Positions 10,601-19,573 of a stretch of DNA of 64,000 nt are shown here, one piece after another (positions within the stretch are counted from its first letter, which is position 1; each line of letters opens with the position of its first letter). A program made the translations under genes and the position numbers. Source of the DNA: Nematostella vectensis. Its lineage: Eukaryota; Cnidaria; Anthozoa; Actiniaria; Edwardsiidae. The notes below the pieces were generated by a model. The model worked only from the letters and a program-made list of their open reading frames with translations, was not told the DNA's origin and did not search any database. The DNA lies in the NCBI RefSeq assembly GCF_932526225.1, contig NC_064042.1, forward strand, positions 15,802,751 to 15,866,750. Reading direction: 5' to 3'.

Positions 10601-10838
10601 CGTCACAGCGACAAGCACTTACCAGTCTTTAGACCGTACCCCCCGCGCCTACCCTGATGGGCGTGGTCAAGCACGTGGACCGCGTGAATACGAGGCTGTG
10701 GGTGGCAGTGGTCCTGAGAGGGGTGGGGAGGGGCAATACGCGGAACTGACGAGCACGTGTCCAGACTACCAGCCACTGCACATCTATGGAAATGTTGGCG
10801 GAGCGAAGGGGCACAGAGGCATGGGGACGAATGCGTAA
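4329..10838 (+). CDS. Ig/FN3 transmembrane receptor, gene A (12 exons, 5' exon unresolved)
   Basis: Spliced product of about 843 residues from the V exon on. Domain order: V-like 1-118, Ig 119-208, 209-294, 295-377 and 378-468, FN3 469-559 and 560-668, stalk 669-683, membrane span 684-712, cytoplasmic tail 713-843. Every junction is GT-AG. All extracellular exons are phase 1-1 and a multiple of 3 long, the usual layout of shuffled Ig/FN3 modules. Exons: 4329-4682, 5269-5538, 5779-6036, 7298-7546, 8191-8463, 8576-8848, 8936-9262, 9664-9708, 9913-9999, 10072-10093, 10246-10285 and 10506-10838. The tail has five YxxL/V-type motifs including an ITAM-like pair. By family it should act at the plasma membrane in adhesion or self/non-self recognition, and the architecture recalls cnidarian Alr-type receptors. 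Orthology is not established. The family signal-peptide exon was not found upstream. Confidence 0.88.
5269..5538 (+). CDS. Gene A exon 2 seen: Ig domain 1
   Basis: Acceptor TGATTTCAG and donor GTGAGT; 270 nt, phase 1-1. C2/I-set pattern with the VTC cysteine, the NVTWVNK tryptophan (also an N-glycosylation sequon) and the VYQC cysteine. Confidence 0.92.
5779..6036 (+). CDS. Gene A exon 3 seen: Ig domain 2
   Basis: Acceptor GGATTTTCCAG, donor GTAAGT; 258 nt, phase 1-1. ITLTCAVAGNP...VFW...DTGQYVCTA is a textbook I-set signature. The last six exon bases (TCAAAT) and the donor form the first unit of the 23-bp array that follows. Confidence 0.93.
6031..6837 (+). repeat. 23-bp minisatellite made of a splice donor, about 35 units
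   Basis: Head-to-tail units of TCAAATGTAAGTGCTCTATGATG minus small variants; successive unit starts (6031, 6054 and so on) are 23 bp apart. Nearly every unit carries AAT|GTAAGT, identical to the exon 3 donor. The last unit holds a 2-bp insertion and starts at 6815. The array therefore grew out of the exon 3/intron 3 junction. Confidence 0.95.
6838..7297 (+). other. Rest of intron 3 of gene A
   Basis: A+T-rich intronic DNA with pyrimidine stretches, ending in the acceptor TTTGTTTTTCAG. No other feature seen. Confidence 0.7.
7298..7546 (+). CDS. Gene A exon 4 seen: Ig domain 3
   Basis: Acceptor TTTGTTTTTCAG, donor GTAAGT; 249 nt, phase 1-1. LKLTCNSDGYPAPTSTW and AGTYTCTATNEMG give both Ig cysteines and the core tryptophan. 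Confidence 0.93.
7547..8190 (+). other. Intron 4 of gene A
   Basis: A+T-rich intron of 644 bp. A short duplication of the motif TTTCTGAACCAG occurs near 7600 and 7636. No exon or element recognised. Confidence 0.7.
8191..8463 (+). CDS. Gene A exon 5 seen: Ig domain 4
   Basis: Acceptor TTTTAATTCAG, donor GTAAGT; 273 nt, phase 1-1. LSLQCKARG...ITWYNP...YKCRASNLLG matches an I-set domain with both cysteines. Confidence 0.92.
8576..8848 (+). CDS. Gene A exon 6 seen: fibronectin type III domain 1
   Basis: Acceptor TTTTTACTTGCAG, donor GTAACT; 273 nt, phase 1-1. APGPPIITV, the VNWAPPSSDGGSP tryptophan/proline turn, Y.VEM and the EYTVKVTARNVVGYGE strand are FN3 hallmarks. Confidence 0.93.
8936..9262 (+). 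CDS. Gene A exon 7 seen: fibronectin type III domain 2
   Basis: Acceptor TTTTTCATAG, donor GTATGC; 327 nt, phase 1-1. LEWSKPDENGGAIQAYVVYF and MTYCFLVTAYNQYGES show the FN3 core tryptophan and the Y...V.AYN..G pattern. Confidence 0.93.
9263..9663 (+). other. Intron 7 of gene A with poly(C)
   Basis: Contains a duplicated TTTGATATCACCTTGAA motif near 9290-9330 and a 17-C run at 9379-9395. Otherwise unremarkable. Confidence 0.7.
9664..9708 (+). CDS. Gene A exon 8 seen: 15-codon juxtamembrane stalk
   Basis: Acceptor TCAATTTTCAG, donor GTGAGT; 45 nt, phase 1-1. Encodes a polar stalk (NNKSEKIDRRCDS) with one free cysteine just outside the membrane, a possible dimerisation site. Confidence 0.8.
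9913..9999 (+). CDS. Gene A exon 9 seen: transmembrane helix
   Basis: Acceptor TTGTTTTGTAG, donor GTTTGC; 87 nt, phase 1-1. A hydrophobic run (STIIAVLLVSNLMSLFYIY) is closed by a basic RK stop-transfer, giving a type I topology with the Ig/FN3 domains outside. Confidence 0.9.
10072..10093 (+). CDS. Gene A exon 10 seen: 22-nt micro-exon
   Basis: Acceptor TTTCACCAACAG, donor GTATGT. It keeps the frame (enters phase 1, leaves phase 2) and adds GRSKQES to the cytoplasmic start. Confidence 0.75.
10246..10285 (+). CDS. Gene A exon 11 seen: short cytoplasmic exon
   Basis: Acceptor GTGTTTTAAAG, donor GTAAGT; 40 nt, enters phase 2 and leaves phase 0. Encodes IPRGALNIAAVYE, which includes one tyrosine. 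Confidence 0.78.
10506..10838 (+). CDS. Gene A exon 12 seen: tyrosine-rich signalling tail
   Basis: Acceptor TTGCTTTCCCCAG; open to TAA 10836-10838. Tyrosine motifs: YQSL (10620, with Ser at -2 as in an ITIM), YEAV (10689), YAEL (10737), YQPL (10767) and YGNV (10785). YAEL and YQPL are six residues apart, matching the ITAM rule YxxL/I-x6-12-YxxL/I. YGNV fits a Grb2-type YxN site. SH2 binding is inferred from these motifs. Confidence 0.88.
   Translation, partial: DPITMNTIDPVTHTTSASSDVTYANHGSPSDDVTATSTYQSLDRTPRAYPDGRGQARGPREYEAVGGSGPERGGEGQYAELTSTCPDYQPLHIYGNVGGAKGHRGMGTNA
10737..10778 (+). other. ITAM-like motif YAEL-x6-YQPL
   Basis: Codons for YAEL at 10737-10748 and YQPL at 10767-10778 frame six residues (TSTCPD). 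Spacing and both +3 leucines agree with the immunoreceptor tyrosine-based activation motif. Confidence 0.75.
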
Positions 10839-11036
10839 AACACTTGTACTTATTTCACACTTCTGGGCCGAGACGTGAGTTGCGAAAATAGAGCAGGCAT
10901 AATGTGACGAGAACTAAAAATATTTACTTAGTAATCCATTGAAGGGGAACAAGCATTCATCCTAATCAATGCGAATAGACAGCCAGATGAAATTGCAGGC
11001 ACAAACATGCAATCACAAGCGGGATTTTCCCTGTAG

Positions 11037-11103
11037 TTTGTCTGAATTAGTTATCCATCACCATGTTAGTTTGGCTGAATTAGTTATCCATCACCATGTT
11101 AGC
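11037..11103. repeat. 33-bp tandem duplication
   Basis: Two adjacent copies sharing CTGAATTAGTTATCCATCAC with one substitution near the start. Confidence 0.85.
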
Positions 11104-11478
11104 AAAACCCCTAAACCGTCTCCCTGATTTGATATCCCTCGTGCATTATTTTATAGTAATAGATCAATTATAGTAATCAGATCCTATAGCGTGACCCTGA
11201 TACAACTCCACGAGTCTTAGAACCAAGAACCGGTGCTGTGTTATAACCCGCGCTATGTTTTAAACCAGCACGTATTTACATGTGCTGTTTATATCTTGGT
11301 AATTATTTCGTAACGTGAAGGAAAACAAAAATTAATCTCTAGTGTAAAATAGAGGGCTTTCAGAGGTCACACACGTGATAAAATATTTTACTTTTTTTAT
11401 TTTAATCTTTAATTTCCCCGAGTGTAAGGATAACCAGGCAAAAAATTAAACTAATAATCGCAAATTATAATGTTTCCT

Positions 11479-11506
11479 CTAAAAGAGATGTTCACATCTC
11501 TTTTAG
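11479..11506. repeat. Perfect hairpin, 12-bp stem
   Basis: CTAAAAGAGATG and CATCTCTTTTAG are separated by TTCA. A third copy of CATCTCTTTTA follows within 20 bp. It could act as an RNA hairpin in the 3' UTR of gene A. Confidence 0.75.
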
Positions 11507-12164
11507 ATGAAACATCTCTTTTAATGGTTATCTTCACGTTTATTAGAAGATGGTGAAAAGAGCCTCGGGGACAGTGATTTACTTAAAGTATGATGGGGAA
11601 CAACTGAAAAACTTGAGCCATGCTCTTTACTACCTTACATTTAGCTGTTTAGCTGTTGAAAGCCATTAAAGTGCATTTTATTCGTGAAAGACTTGTGATA
11701 TTTTACATTTTGTGTCGATTCAGCAACACTCGCGTATAAAAACTTCTAAAAGCAGAACATTGTCACTCCTACACATAACATTACAAGGGCAAAATTAGGT
11801 GGCTGGAACCGCGCACCGTTCTGAATGTATACTAAGGCTTGGACACACTATTGAATATACAAACAAAGGCTCCTACCCAGGTTTGGCTGAAGGGGAGTGT
11901 ACAATCATAGATATCCTATGGGAAAGAAAAGTGTAAAAGAAACCCTTGATCACCTCATCTAACATCACATTGACTTCGGAATGATGGCCTTAAGGTACTC
12001 AAGATCAAAGTTGCTCCCTATTTCATTGCTTTTAAGAGAAACCCTACTCTATTCTAGCTTTTAACGTATATTGATTTTGGATGGTATACTAACTGGTTGT
12101 GGACTATGTCAAAAGGAGACTGAAGAAGCAGAAACGCCAACCGAGAATAGGATATCAACAACCA

Positions 12165-13480
12165 CGCATCCACGTCTAGAACACCCGCGCCTACACTCCG
12201 AGTACACCCACGCCAACACGCCGGGTACACCCACGCCTACACTCCGAGTACACCCACGCCTACACACGCCGAGTACACACACACCTATACGCCGAGTACA
12301 CTCACGCCTACACGCCGAGTACACACACGCCGGGTACACCCACGCCTGCACGCCGAGTACACACACACCTACACGCCGAGTACACACACACCTATACGCC
12401 GAGTACACTCACGCCTACACGCCGAGTACACACACGCCGGGTACACCCACGCCTGCACGCCGAGTACACACACACCTACACGCCGAGTACACACACACCT
12501 ATACGCCGAGTACACTCACGCCTACACGCCGAGTACACACACGCCGGGTACACCCACGCCTGCACGCCGAGTACACCCACGCTTACACGCCGAGTACACC
12601 CACGCCTACACGCCGAGTACACCCACACCTACACGCCGAGTACACACACACCTACACGCCGAGTACACACACACCTATACGCCGAGTACACTCACGCCTA
12701 CACGCCTACACGCCGAGTACACACACGCCGGGTACACCCACGCCTGCACGCCGAGTACACCCACGCCTACACGCCGAGTACACCCACGCCTACACGCCGA
12801 GTACACCCACGCCTACACGCCGAGTACACACACACCTACACGCCGAGTACACACACACCTATACGCCGAGTACACTCACGCCTACACGCCGAGTACACAC
12901 ACGCCGGGTACACCCACGCCTGCACGCCGAGTACACCCACACCTACACACCGAGTTTACCCACGCCTACACACGCCGAGTACACACACGCCTACACGCCG
13001 GGTACACCCACACCTACACGCCGAGTACACCCACACCTACACGCCGAGTAAACACACGCCTACACGCCGAGTACACCCACACCTACACGCCGAGTAAACA
13101 CACGCCTACACGCCGAGTACACACACGCCTACACACCGAGTACACCCACGCCTACACGCCGAGTACACCCACGCCTACACGCCGAGTACACACACGCCGA
13201 GTACACCCGCGCCTACACTCCGAGTACATCCACGCCTATACACGCCGATACACCCACATCTACGGACCGAGTACCCCTACGCCTACACACGCCGGATACA
13301 CCCACGCCTACACACGCCGAGTACACATACGCCTACACACCCCGAGTACACCCACGCCTATACACCCCGAGTACACCCACGCCTATACACCCACATCTAC
13401 GGGCCGAGTACCCCTACGCCTACACACGCCGGATACACCCACGCCTACACACGCCGAGTACACACACGCCTACACACCGT
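12165..13480 (+). repeat. 23-bp minisatellite, about 55 units
   Basis: Tandem units around CGCCGAGTACACCCACGCCT plus three bases, with TAC/TGC, GAG/GGG and CCC/ACA variants and rarer short units. None of the three forward frames of the unit holds a stop, so a frame from 12071 stays open to 13051, cycling through three peptide phrases (TRRVH, HAEYTH, TPSTHTP) with a 23-residue period. The low-complexity peptide and lack of flanking exons argue against a real protein. Sequence from 13230 to 13480 is more irregular. Confidence 0.92.
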
Positions 13481-14320
13481 CAGAGTCCTACCTGCTGGCT
13501 GCGGAAACCCTGGATTAAATTATAATACAAACTTCCACCAACCGTTACCCTGCTAGCAGAGCTTTCTTGTGGTTTGTATCTATTAGTTCACCTGTTCACT
13601 TCCTTTGGAAACAAGCCCAGCGAGAACCCAAAACCCAGCACACACTTTTTGTATTTATGGGGGACTTCTGCTACACCGCCCACGCCCCTCATGAGAATTG
13701 GATCCTCCGAAGGTGCACGTACAGCCAGTACGTGGTGCACGTACAGAACAGAACGTACAGTGAGATTAAGTGAGAACACACAAGAATATCATTTTTTTTT
13801 AACTCTGTCTAGACATAAATGCACCCTAAATATTTTTTGTCCACAATCTTATTGTCGTTCCTGCGTGCTTTCGGTTCCTTGTGGATTTGGAAAGAACGTC
13901 ACGCACACTCCAATATTCGAATATTTATTTATTCCGGGGGTGAAAGCCAGTCTGTGAATTGCCGTCATCGTACAACGATTTCAGGCTAATTTGGAAAAGT
14001 ATGCTGACTATCGAAAGCTGGTGATTATAATCGGGAAAGGTTCTTTGTCAAGATTTTTTTTACTGAAGCAATTTCTAAAAAAAACTAAGCTTATACATTT
14101 TATTTCCGGAGAAACGAAACTCAGTCGATAGAATTTGCAAATGTATTCTTTTTTTTTCAAGGGAATCTATATAAATTTTCCCTGGAGGGGGAGGGTTGGG
14201 GACAGTGTTAATGGTTTTAGATTGACCTTTATGATAAGCAAAACTCGCCTTTTACTTTCTAGTCACACAATGCTTTTAACAGAAAAATTATTCGTTTTAT
14301 AAAATAATACTTGAAGCAAT
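13481..14320. other. Unassigned stretch between two minisatellites
   Basis: Several short overlapping frames are open at 13567-13957, but none has recognised domains or splice support. The rest is A+T-rich. Confidence 0.4.
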
Positions 14321-14329
14321 TTATGTTTG

Positions 14330-14629
14330 TTCCTTCATGAGAAACATGAACAAAGGGTTAGTGCTCAGCCAAGACAGTGGCTGCATAGAAAATGGGAGTC
14401 TTGTATAACGGCTTATAGAAAATGTGCGAGCTGCCCCAGTTCAATCTATTATCTAGATTTTACCTTTGCTGAACGGTGGCGTTTTGGAAATGAAACTAAA
14501 TGGAGAGCCAATCTTACAGCTCGAGCACTTTACTACTCAATGAGAACTTACAGTGATAGATCTACACGTCAACTAAGAAAATGCACCGGTCTTTATCACT
14601 CAGATCGTATTGCGTATTACTATCAGCTG
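14330..14629 (+). CDS. Exon-like open frame running into the 45-bp minisatellite
   Basis: About 100 codons of non-repetitive, protein-like sequence (contains CASCPSSIYYLDFTFAERW and LTARALYYSMRTYS), rich in Arg, Tyr and Trp. The frame runs without a stop into the tandem array, where it continues as 15-residue repeats until TGA near 15037. A donor-like CAGCTG|GTGAGT lies at its junction with the array, so this could be an exon ending at about 14629. The upstream boundary is unclear: no ATG in frame at the 5' end, and an acceptor-like CTTTTAACAG at 14281 is followed by stops. Family not recognised. It may be a decayed gene. Confidence 0.3.
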
Positions 14630-14633
14630 GTGA

Positions 14634-15920
14634 GTAGTGTTCAGGGACATACCTTAAACATGAGGGGAACAGGGTGGCATAGTGTTCAGGGACATACCTT
14701 GAACATGAGGGGAACAGGGTGGCATAGTGTTCAGGGCAATACCTTGAACATGAGGGGAACAGGGTGGCATAGTGTTCAGGGCCATACCTTGAACATGAGG
14801 GGAACAGGGTGGCATAGTGTTCAGGGCCATACCTTAAACATGAGGGGAACAGAGAGGCATAGTGTTCAGGGTCATACCTTAAACATGAGGGTAACAGGGA
14901 GGCATAGTGTTCAGGGCCATACCTTAAACATGAGGGGGACAGGGTGGCATAGTGTTCAGGGCCATACCTTGAACATTAGGGGAACAGGGAGGCGTAGTGT
15001 TCAGGGCCATACCTTAAACATGAGGGGGACAGGGTGACATAGTGTTCAGGGCCATACCTTTAAACATGGGGGGAACAGGGAGGCATAGTATTCAGGGCCA
15101 TACCTTAAACAGGAGGGGGACAGGGTGGCATAGTGTTCAGGGCCATACCTTTAAACATGAGGGGAACAGGGAGGCATAGTGTTCAGGGCCATACCTTGAA
15201 CATTAGGGGAACAGGGAGGCGTAGTGTTCAGGGCCATACCTTAAACATGAGGGGGACAGGGTGACATAGTGTTCAGGGCCATACCTTTAAACATGAGGGA
15301 AACAGGGAGGCATAGTGTTCAGGGCCATACCTTGAACTTGAGAGGAACAGGGTGGCATAGTGTTCAGGGCCATACCTTGAACATGAGGGAAACAGGGTGG
15401 CATAGTGTTCAGGGCCATACCTTGAACATGAGGGGAACAGGGTGGCATAGTGTTCAGGCCATACCTTGAACATGAGGGCAACAGGGTGGCATAGTGTTCA
15501 GGGCCATACCTTGAACATGAGGGGAACAGGATGGCATAGTGTTCAGGGCCATACCTTGAACATGAGGGGAACAGGGAGGCGTAGTGTTCAGGGCCATACC
15601 TTGAACATGAGGGGGACGGGGTGGCATAGTGTTCAGGGCCATACCTCTAAACATGAGGGGAACAGGGAGGCATAGTGTTCAGGGCCATACCTTAAACATG
15701 AGGGGGACAGGGTGGCATAGTGTTCAGGGCCATACCTTTAAACATGAGGGGAACAGGGAGGCATAGTGTTCAGGGCCATACCTTGAACAATAGGGGAACA
15801 GGGAGACGTATTGTTCAGGGCCATACCTTGAACATGAGGGGGACAGGGTGGCATAGTGTTTAGGGCCATAACTTGAACATGAGGGGAACAGGGAGGCATA
15901 GTGTTCAGGGCCATACCTTA
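14634..15920 (+). repeat. 45-bp minisatellite, about 28 units
   Basis: Head-to-tail units starting AGTGTTCAGGGCCATACCTT and ending in a GGGTGGCAT-type block, with point variants and a few 1-bp insertions (CCTTT). The 45-bp period equals 15 codons, so an intact unit reads SVQGHTLNMRGTGWH repeatedly in frame. Indels and a GGGTGGCAT to GGGTGACAT change stop the frame at several places. Confidence 0.95.
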
Positions 15921-15945
15921 ATGATTGACTTTGATTTATAATTAG

Positions 15946-16000
15946 CAGTTACAAGGTATTTAGTTACAAGGTGTTTAGTTACAAGGCTTTAGTTACATAA
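15946..16000. repeat. Short repeats of TTTAGTTACAAGG
   Basis: About four copies of a 13-15 bp unit (AGTTACAAGG/TTTAGTTACA) lie directly before the BEL left LTR. Confidence 0.75.
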
Positions 16001-16297
16001 GCGCTTTTGGTAGCACGGAGTTTGAGGCAGATCGGAGTTTTAAAGGAGTTCAAGTTATATTCAATCAGATCTTTAGGAGACACATCAGACGTAAGTTACA
16101 ATCTTTTATTTAGCTTGATTTATTTATCTTAGTAATCTCAGTAGGAGTCTGTGTTAACAGTATTATTTGTATTTAGTTTTTACCATCAAGTGAGGTGTTC
16201 TTAACAAAAAAGTTAAATATCATTTTACACTGGTTAAACTACCTGGATTTTGGAGACTCCACATTCCAGATTTCGGCACCCCTCCAAGCCCGGTACA
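16001..16297 (+). repeat. BEL/Pao 5' LTR
   Basis: Matches 21293-21590 from GCGCTTTTGGTAGCACGG to GGTACA. The outer boundary is uncertain by a few bases: an LTR ending in CA would normally start with TG, and TGGTAGC begins at 16008. Confidence 0.88.
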
Positions 16298-16424
16298 GTA
16301 AAAAGCCTGTTGTCAATAAGATACTGGAAAAGCAAGAAACCAGATCGCATAAGCCAACCACGTGTAAGGCCGATACGGCGCATTGAGGTAAGCCGCATAT
16401 TATCTTGTTTGGTTCCGAACAATT

Positions 16425-17398
16425 ATGGGTGACGAGAACCCATCAGGCGAAGAACAACCACCAAAAATGCAAGAGAGGCGAACTATTCAACCGACTAGGA
16501 AAGTACTAGAAAATAAAGCGATGGAAACACGCAAAGGAATCGATGACCTCTACGCGAAACTTATGTCAGCAATTGATGTAGTGGATAGGAAAATAAAGCG
16601 ATGGAAACACGAAAAGGAATCGATGACCTCTACGCGAAACTTATGTCAGCAATTGATGTAGTGGATAGGAAAATAAAGCGATGGAAACACGAAAAGGAAT
16701 CGATGACCTCTACGCGAAACTTATGTCAGCAATTGATGTAGTGGATAGGAAAATAAAGCGATGGAAACACGCAAAGAAATCGATGACCTCTACGCAAAAC
16801 TTATGTAAGCAATTGATGTAGTGGATAAGAAAATAAAGCGATGGAAACACGCAAAGGAATCGATGACCTCTACGCAAAACTTATGTAAGCAATTGATGTA
16901 GTGGATAGGAAAATAAAGCGATGGAAACACGCAAAGGAATCGATGACCTCTAAGCGAAACTTATGTAAGCAATTGATGTAGTGGATAAGAAAATAAAGCG
17001 ATGGAAACACGCAAAGGAATCGATGACCTCTACGCGAAGGCCCAGTCTCCGCTTTCGTTTTTAGCGAAGAGAGAACAAAGCACTGTCCGTTTCACGAGCG
17101 CGACGGTCATACACATACAGAATGCATCGCCTTTACCAAAAAGACACTGAAAGAAAAGACTGATTGGATCCAAGAAGCCGGTCTTTGCTTTCGTTGCTTC
17201 TCCGAAGGGCGCGTGGCGAAGGACTGCTGCGACGAAAGACACGTCACTATGCTACACAACGAAACAGCATTACCCGAAGTAAATCCCAAGTGCACATCAA
17301 TATGCAGCGGAAACGACGGCGGTCTTTCTTGCAGCAAAATCATCCTGGTCGATGTTTTCCGTGATGACTCTGCGAAACCGTCCGTATCTATGCCGTAG
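16425..17398 (+). pseudogene. BEL/Pao gag pseudogene
   Basis: Starts at ATG 16425 (MGDENPSGEEQPP). From 16511 the reading frame is broken by an 80-bp tandem array, since 80 is not a multiple of 3. The nucleocapsid end is seen at 17160-17240: CFRCFSEGRVAKDC has the C-x2-C and final C of a zinc knuckle, but Arg replaces the expected His. The 3' end runs into the protease region and stops at 17396. It would have packaged the element's RNA when intact. Confidence 0.8.
16511..17038 (+). repeat. 80-bp tandem array inside gag, about 6.6 units
   Basis: Unit starts at 16511, 16591, 16671, 16751, 16831, 16911 and 16991 are exactly 80 bp apart; each begins AAATAAAGCGATGGAAACAC and the last is cut short. 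Units differ by a few point changes such as GTCAGC/GTAAGC. Confidence 0.95.
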
Positions 17399-17892
17399 TC
17401 GACGAACAAAGCAACAGCTAGCTAATCAGTAGAGAACTCGCGGACAAGCTCGGAGCCCAAGGGACACCGGAGGGATACCTGCTTTCAACATGTAGCTCAA
17501 ATAGAGAAGTAAAGTACGGCCGACGAGTGGATCGGCTTGTTCTGAAGTCAATCAATGGCGAGGAGTTCCGACTTCCAACGCTCACCGAATGCGATCATAT
17601 ACCAAGATATAAAAAGGAGATACCTACGCCCGAGCTGGCTAAACGTTTCCCTCATCTGTCAGATATTTCCCAAGAGATACCGAAGATCGACAACAAGGAC
17701 GAAGTACACATCCTGCTCGGACGCGATGCTCCGGAACTTCTAAAGGTTAGGGCCTTCGGGAACGGGCCTAAAGGCGCGCCCTGGGCGCAGAAGTTGTCAA
17801 TCGGATGGACAGTCTCTGGCCGAATGTGTCTCGACCTTGTCGACGGACCCGCACTCGTTCGCACGTATAGTACAAGTATTAACACTCAATAA
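17395..17892 (+). pseudogene. BEL/Pao aspartic protease and linker, broken
   Basis: A second frame picks up at about 17390 with AVVDEQSNS, the place of the retropepsin D-x-G-like active site, then hits TAG and continues as LISRELADKLGA. The frame stays open to 17892 with the family block ILLGRDAPELL and GAPWAQKLSIGWTVSG, which normally joins protease to reverse transcriptase. When intact it would cut the polyprotein. Confidence 0.8.
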
Positions 17893-17949
17893 GCGCAAAG
17901 TTCCTTATCAAGCGCCTATGACCTTATTCCGTGTCCTAACCACCTGAGA

Positions 17950-19573
17950 GTGTATAGCAGAGCACGTATTCTACCCGACGTGCGAAGACAACGAGCCAGG
18001 TCTCTCAGTTGAAGACAGACGGTTTCTGGATATCATGGAGAAAGGAATTCATAGAAATTAGCAGGGGAATTGGGAAATGCCGCTCCCTTTTAAAGATCCG
18101 AACGCGACAATGCCGAACAACAAAACCCAGGCCGAGAATCGCTTGCGCAGCCTTGTCAAGTCCCTGAGACGCAACATAGAGAAGAAAGATCACTATATAG
18201 AGTTCATGGAGAAACTTATCGGCAAGGGGCACGCCTCTCCGGTACCCGCCGATGACATTGAAGCAAAGGAAGGTCATACATTCTACCTTTGTCACTTCGG
18301 AGTTTATCTTCCTCGATTCTTTCTTTGAGAGTCGTCTTTGAAAGGTCTTTATAATTCAAAGGAGTATCTCTTAACAACATGTTACTTACTGGTCCGGATC
18401 AGATGAACAGTCTGATCGGTGTACTCTTGAGGTTTCGCAGGGAAAGTACTGCCGTCATGTGTGACATCGAGCAGATGTTTCACTCGTTCCATGTAGATCC
18501 TAGTCACAGAGACTTTCTTCGCTTTCTCTGGTTCGAAGGCAACGACTTCGACGGCAAAATTATCGAATATCGGATGAATGTGCATCTTTTTGTCAACGGG
18601 CCAAGCCCAGCCGTTGCCACCTTTTGACTTCGTAAGACGGTGAACGATGGTGAAGAGCCATACGGAGAAGAGGTGAAGGAGTTCGTGTAACTTTTACGTC
18701 GACGACGGATTGGCTTCTGTTGCTACCCTCCAACAGGCAATCGGACTCGTAAAAAAAGCCCAGACAGCGCTTGCCTCGCGAAATCTTAGACTGCACAAAA
18801 TTGTCTCAAACTCGCCTGAGGTGTTGGAGACTTTCCCTGTCGACGACAGGTCTAAAGATATCAGGGACTTGGATCGACGTCACGGTACCTTCCCGGTACA
18901 GCGATCTCTCGGGGTTTACTGGAACGTGGAATCCGACTCCGTCACATACAAGCTAACGATACCCGACAAGCCCTTCACGAGGCGAGGTGTGCTATCCCCC
19001 ATCAATTCGGTGTATGACCCACTGGGCCTAGCCGCTCCTGCTATGCTCGAATGTCAGAAGATACTACAGTCTCTTGTCGCCATGGGCAAGCCATCCTTTG
19101 GCAAAATTGACCCCCTAGGATGGGACGATCCTCTTCCCGACATAATGCTCCAGCGCTGGCGGCTCTGGAAGGAAAGCCTCGCAGATCTCGAGTCCTTTTC
19201 AGTCCCGAGGTGTTACCACCCTACAGATTTTGGTATCACTAAGAAAGCAGAATTGCACGCGTTCTCTGACGCAAGTCAGGAAGCGATAGCAACCGCCGTT
19301 TATTTTCGCCAGTTTAACAACGCAAATGAAGTCGCAGTGTCACTTGTTTATGGTCAGGTGAAAGTAGCGCCCATGCAACAAACCAGCATCCCACGACTAA
19401 AACTCTGCGGTGCTGTCTTGGCAGTACAAGCGCTCCAACGAGCTAAAAGAGATCTACACATAGATATAACAGATGAATATTACTACACCGACTCAAAGAT
19501 AGTCCTTGGATATGTAACCAACGAAAACAGGATGTTCCATACGTACGTCGCAAAGCGAGTTCAGATTATTTAG
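17950..19573 (+). pseudogene. BEL/Pao reverse transcriptase and RNase H, broken
   Basis: Fragments in shifting frames: 18077-18290 (fingers), 18379-18627 ([11 protein letters not shown], then [14 protein letters not shown] with the first catalytic Asp) and 18689-19573. The catalytic YVDD is encoded at 18695-18706, one frame away from the preceding segment. The 3' part carries PINSVYDPLGLAAPAM, typical of BEL/Pao connection domains, and RNase H motifs HAFSDASQEA and YYTDSKIVLGYV. A TGA replaces a sense codon at 18625 and a frameshift follows near 18688. The longest open piece is 18710-19573. Confidence 0.88.

Larger units (their letters stand above)
10839..12160 (+). other. 3' flank of gene A
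   Basis: Probably contains the 3' UTR. No AATAAA was found nearby; ATTAAA occurs at 11445 and 11665, so polyadenylation cannot be fixed. It holds a 33-bp tandem duplication (11037-11103) and a hairpin at 11479-11506. No further coding exon recognised. Confidence 0.55.

Noticed and set aside
12109-12408. Minus-strand frame across the 23-bp minisatellite
   Set aside because: A unit without stops leaves opposite-strand frames open by chance; composition is purely repeat-driven.
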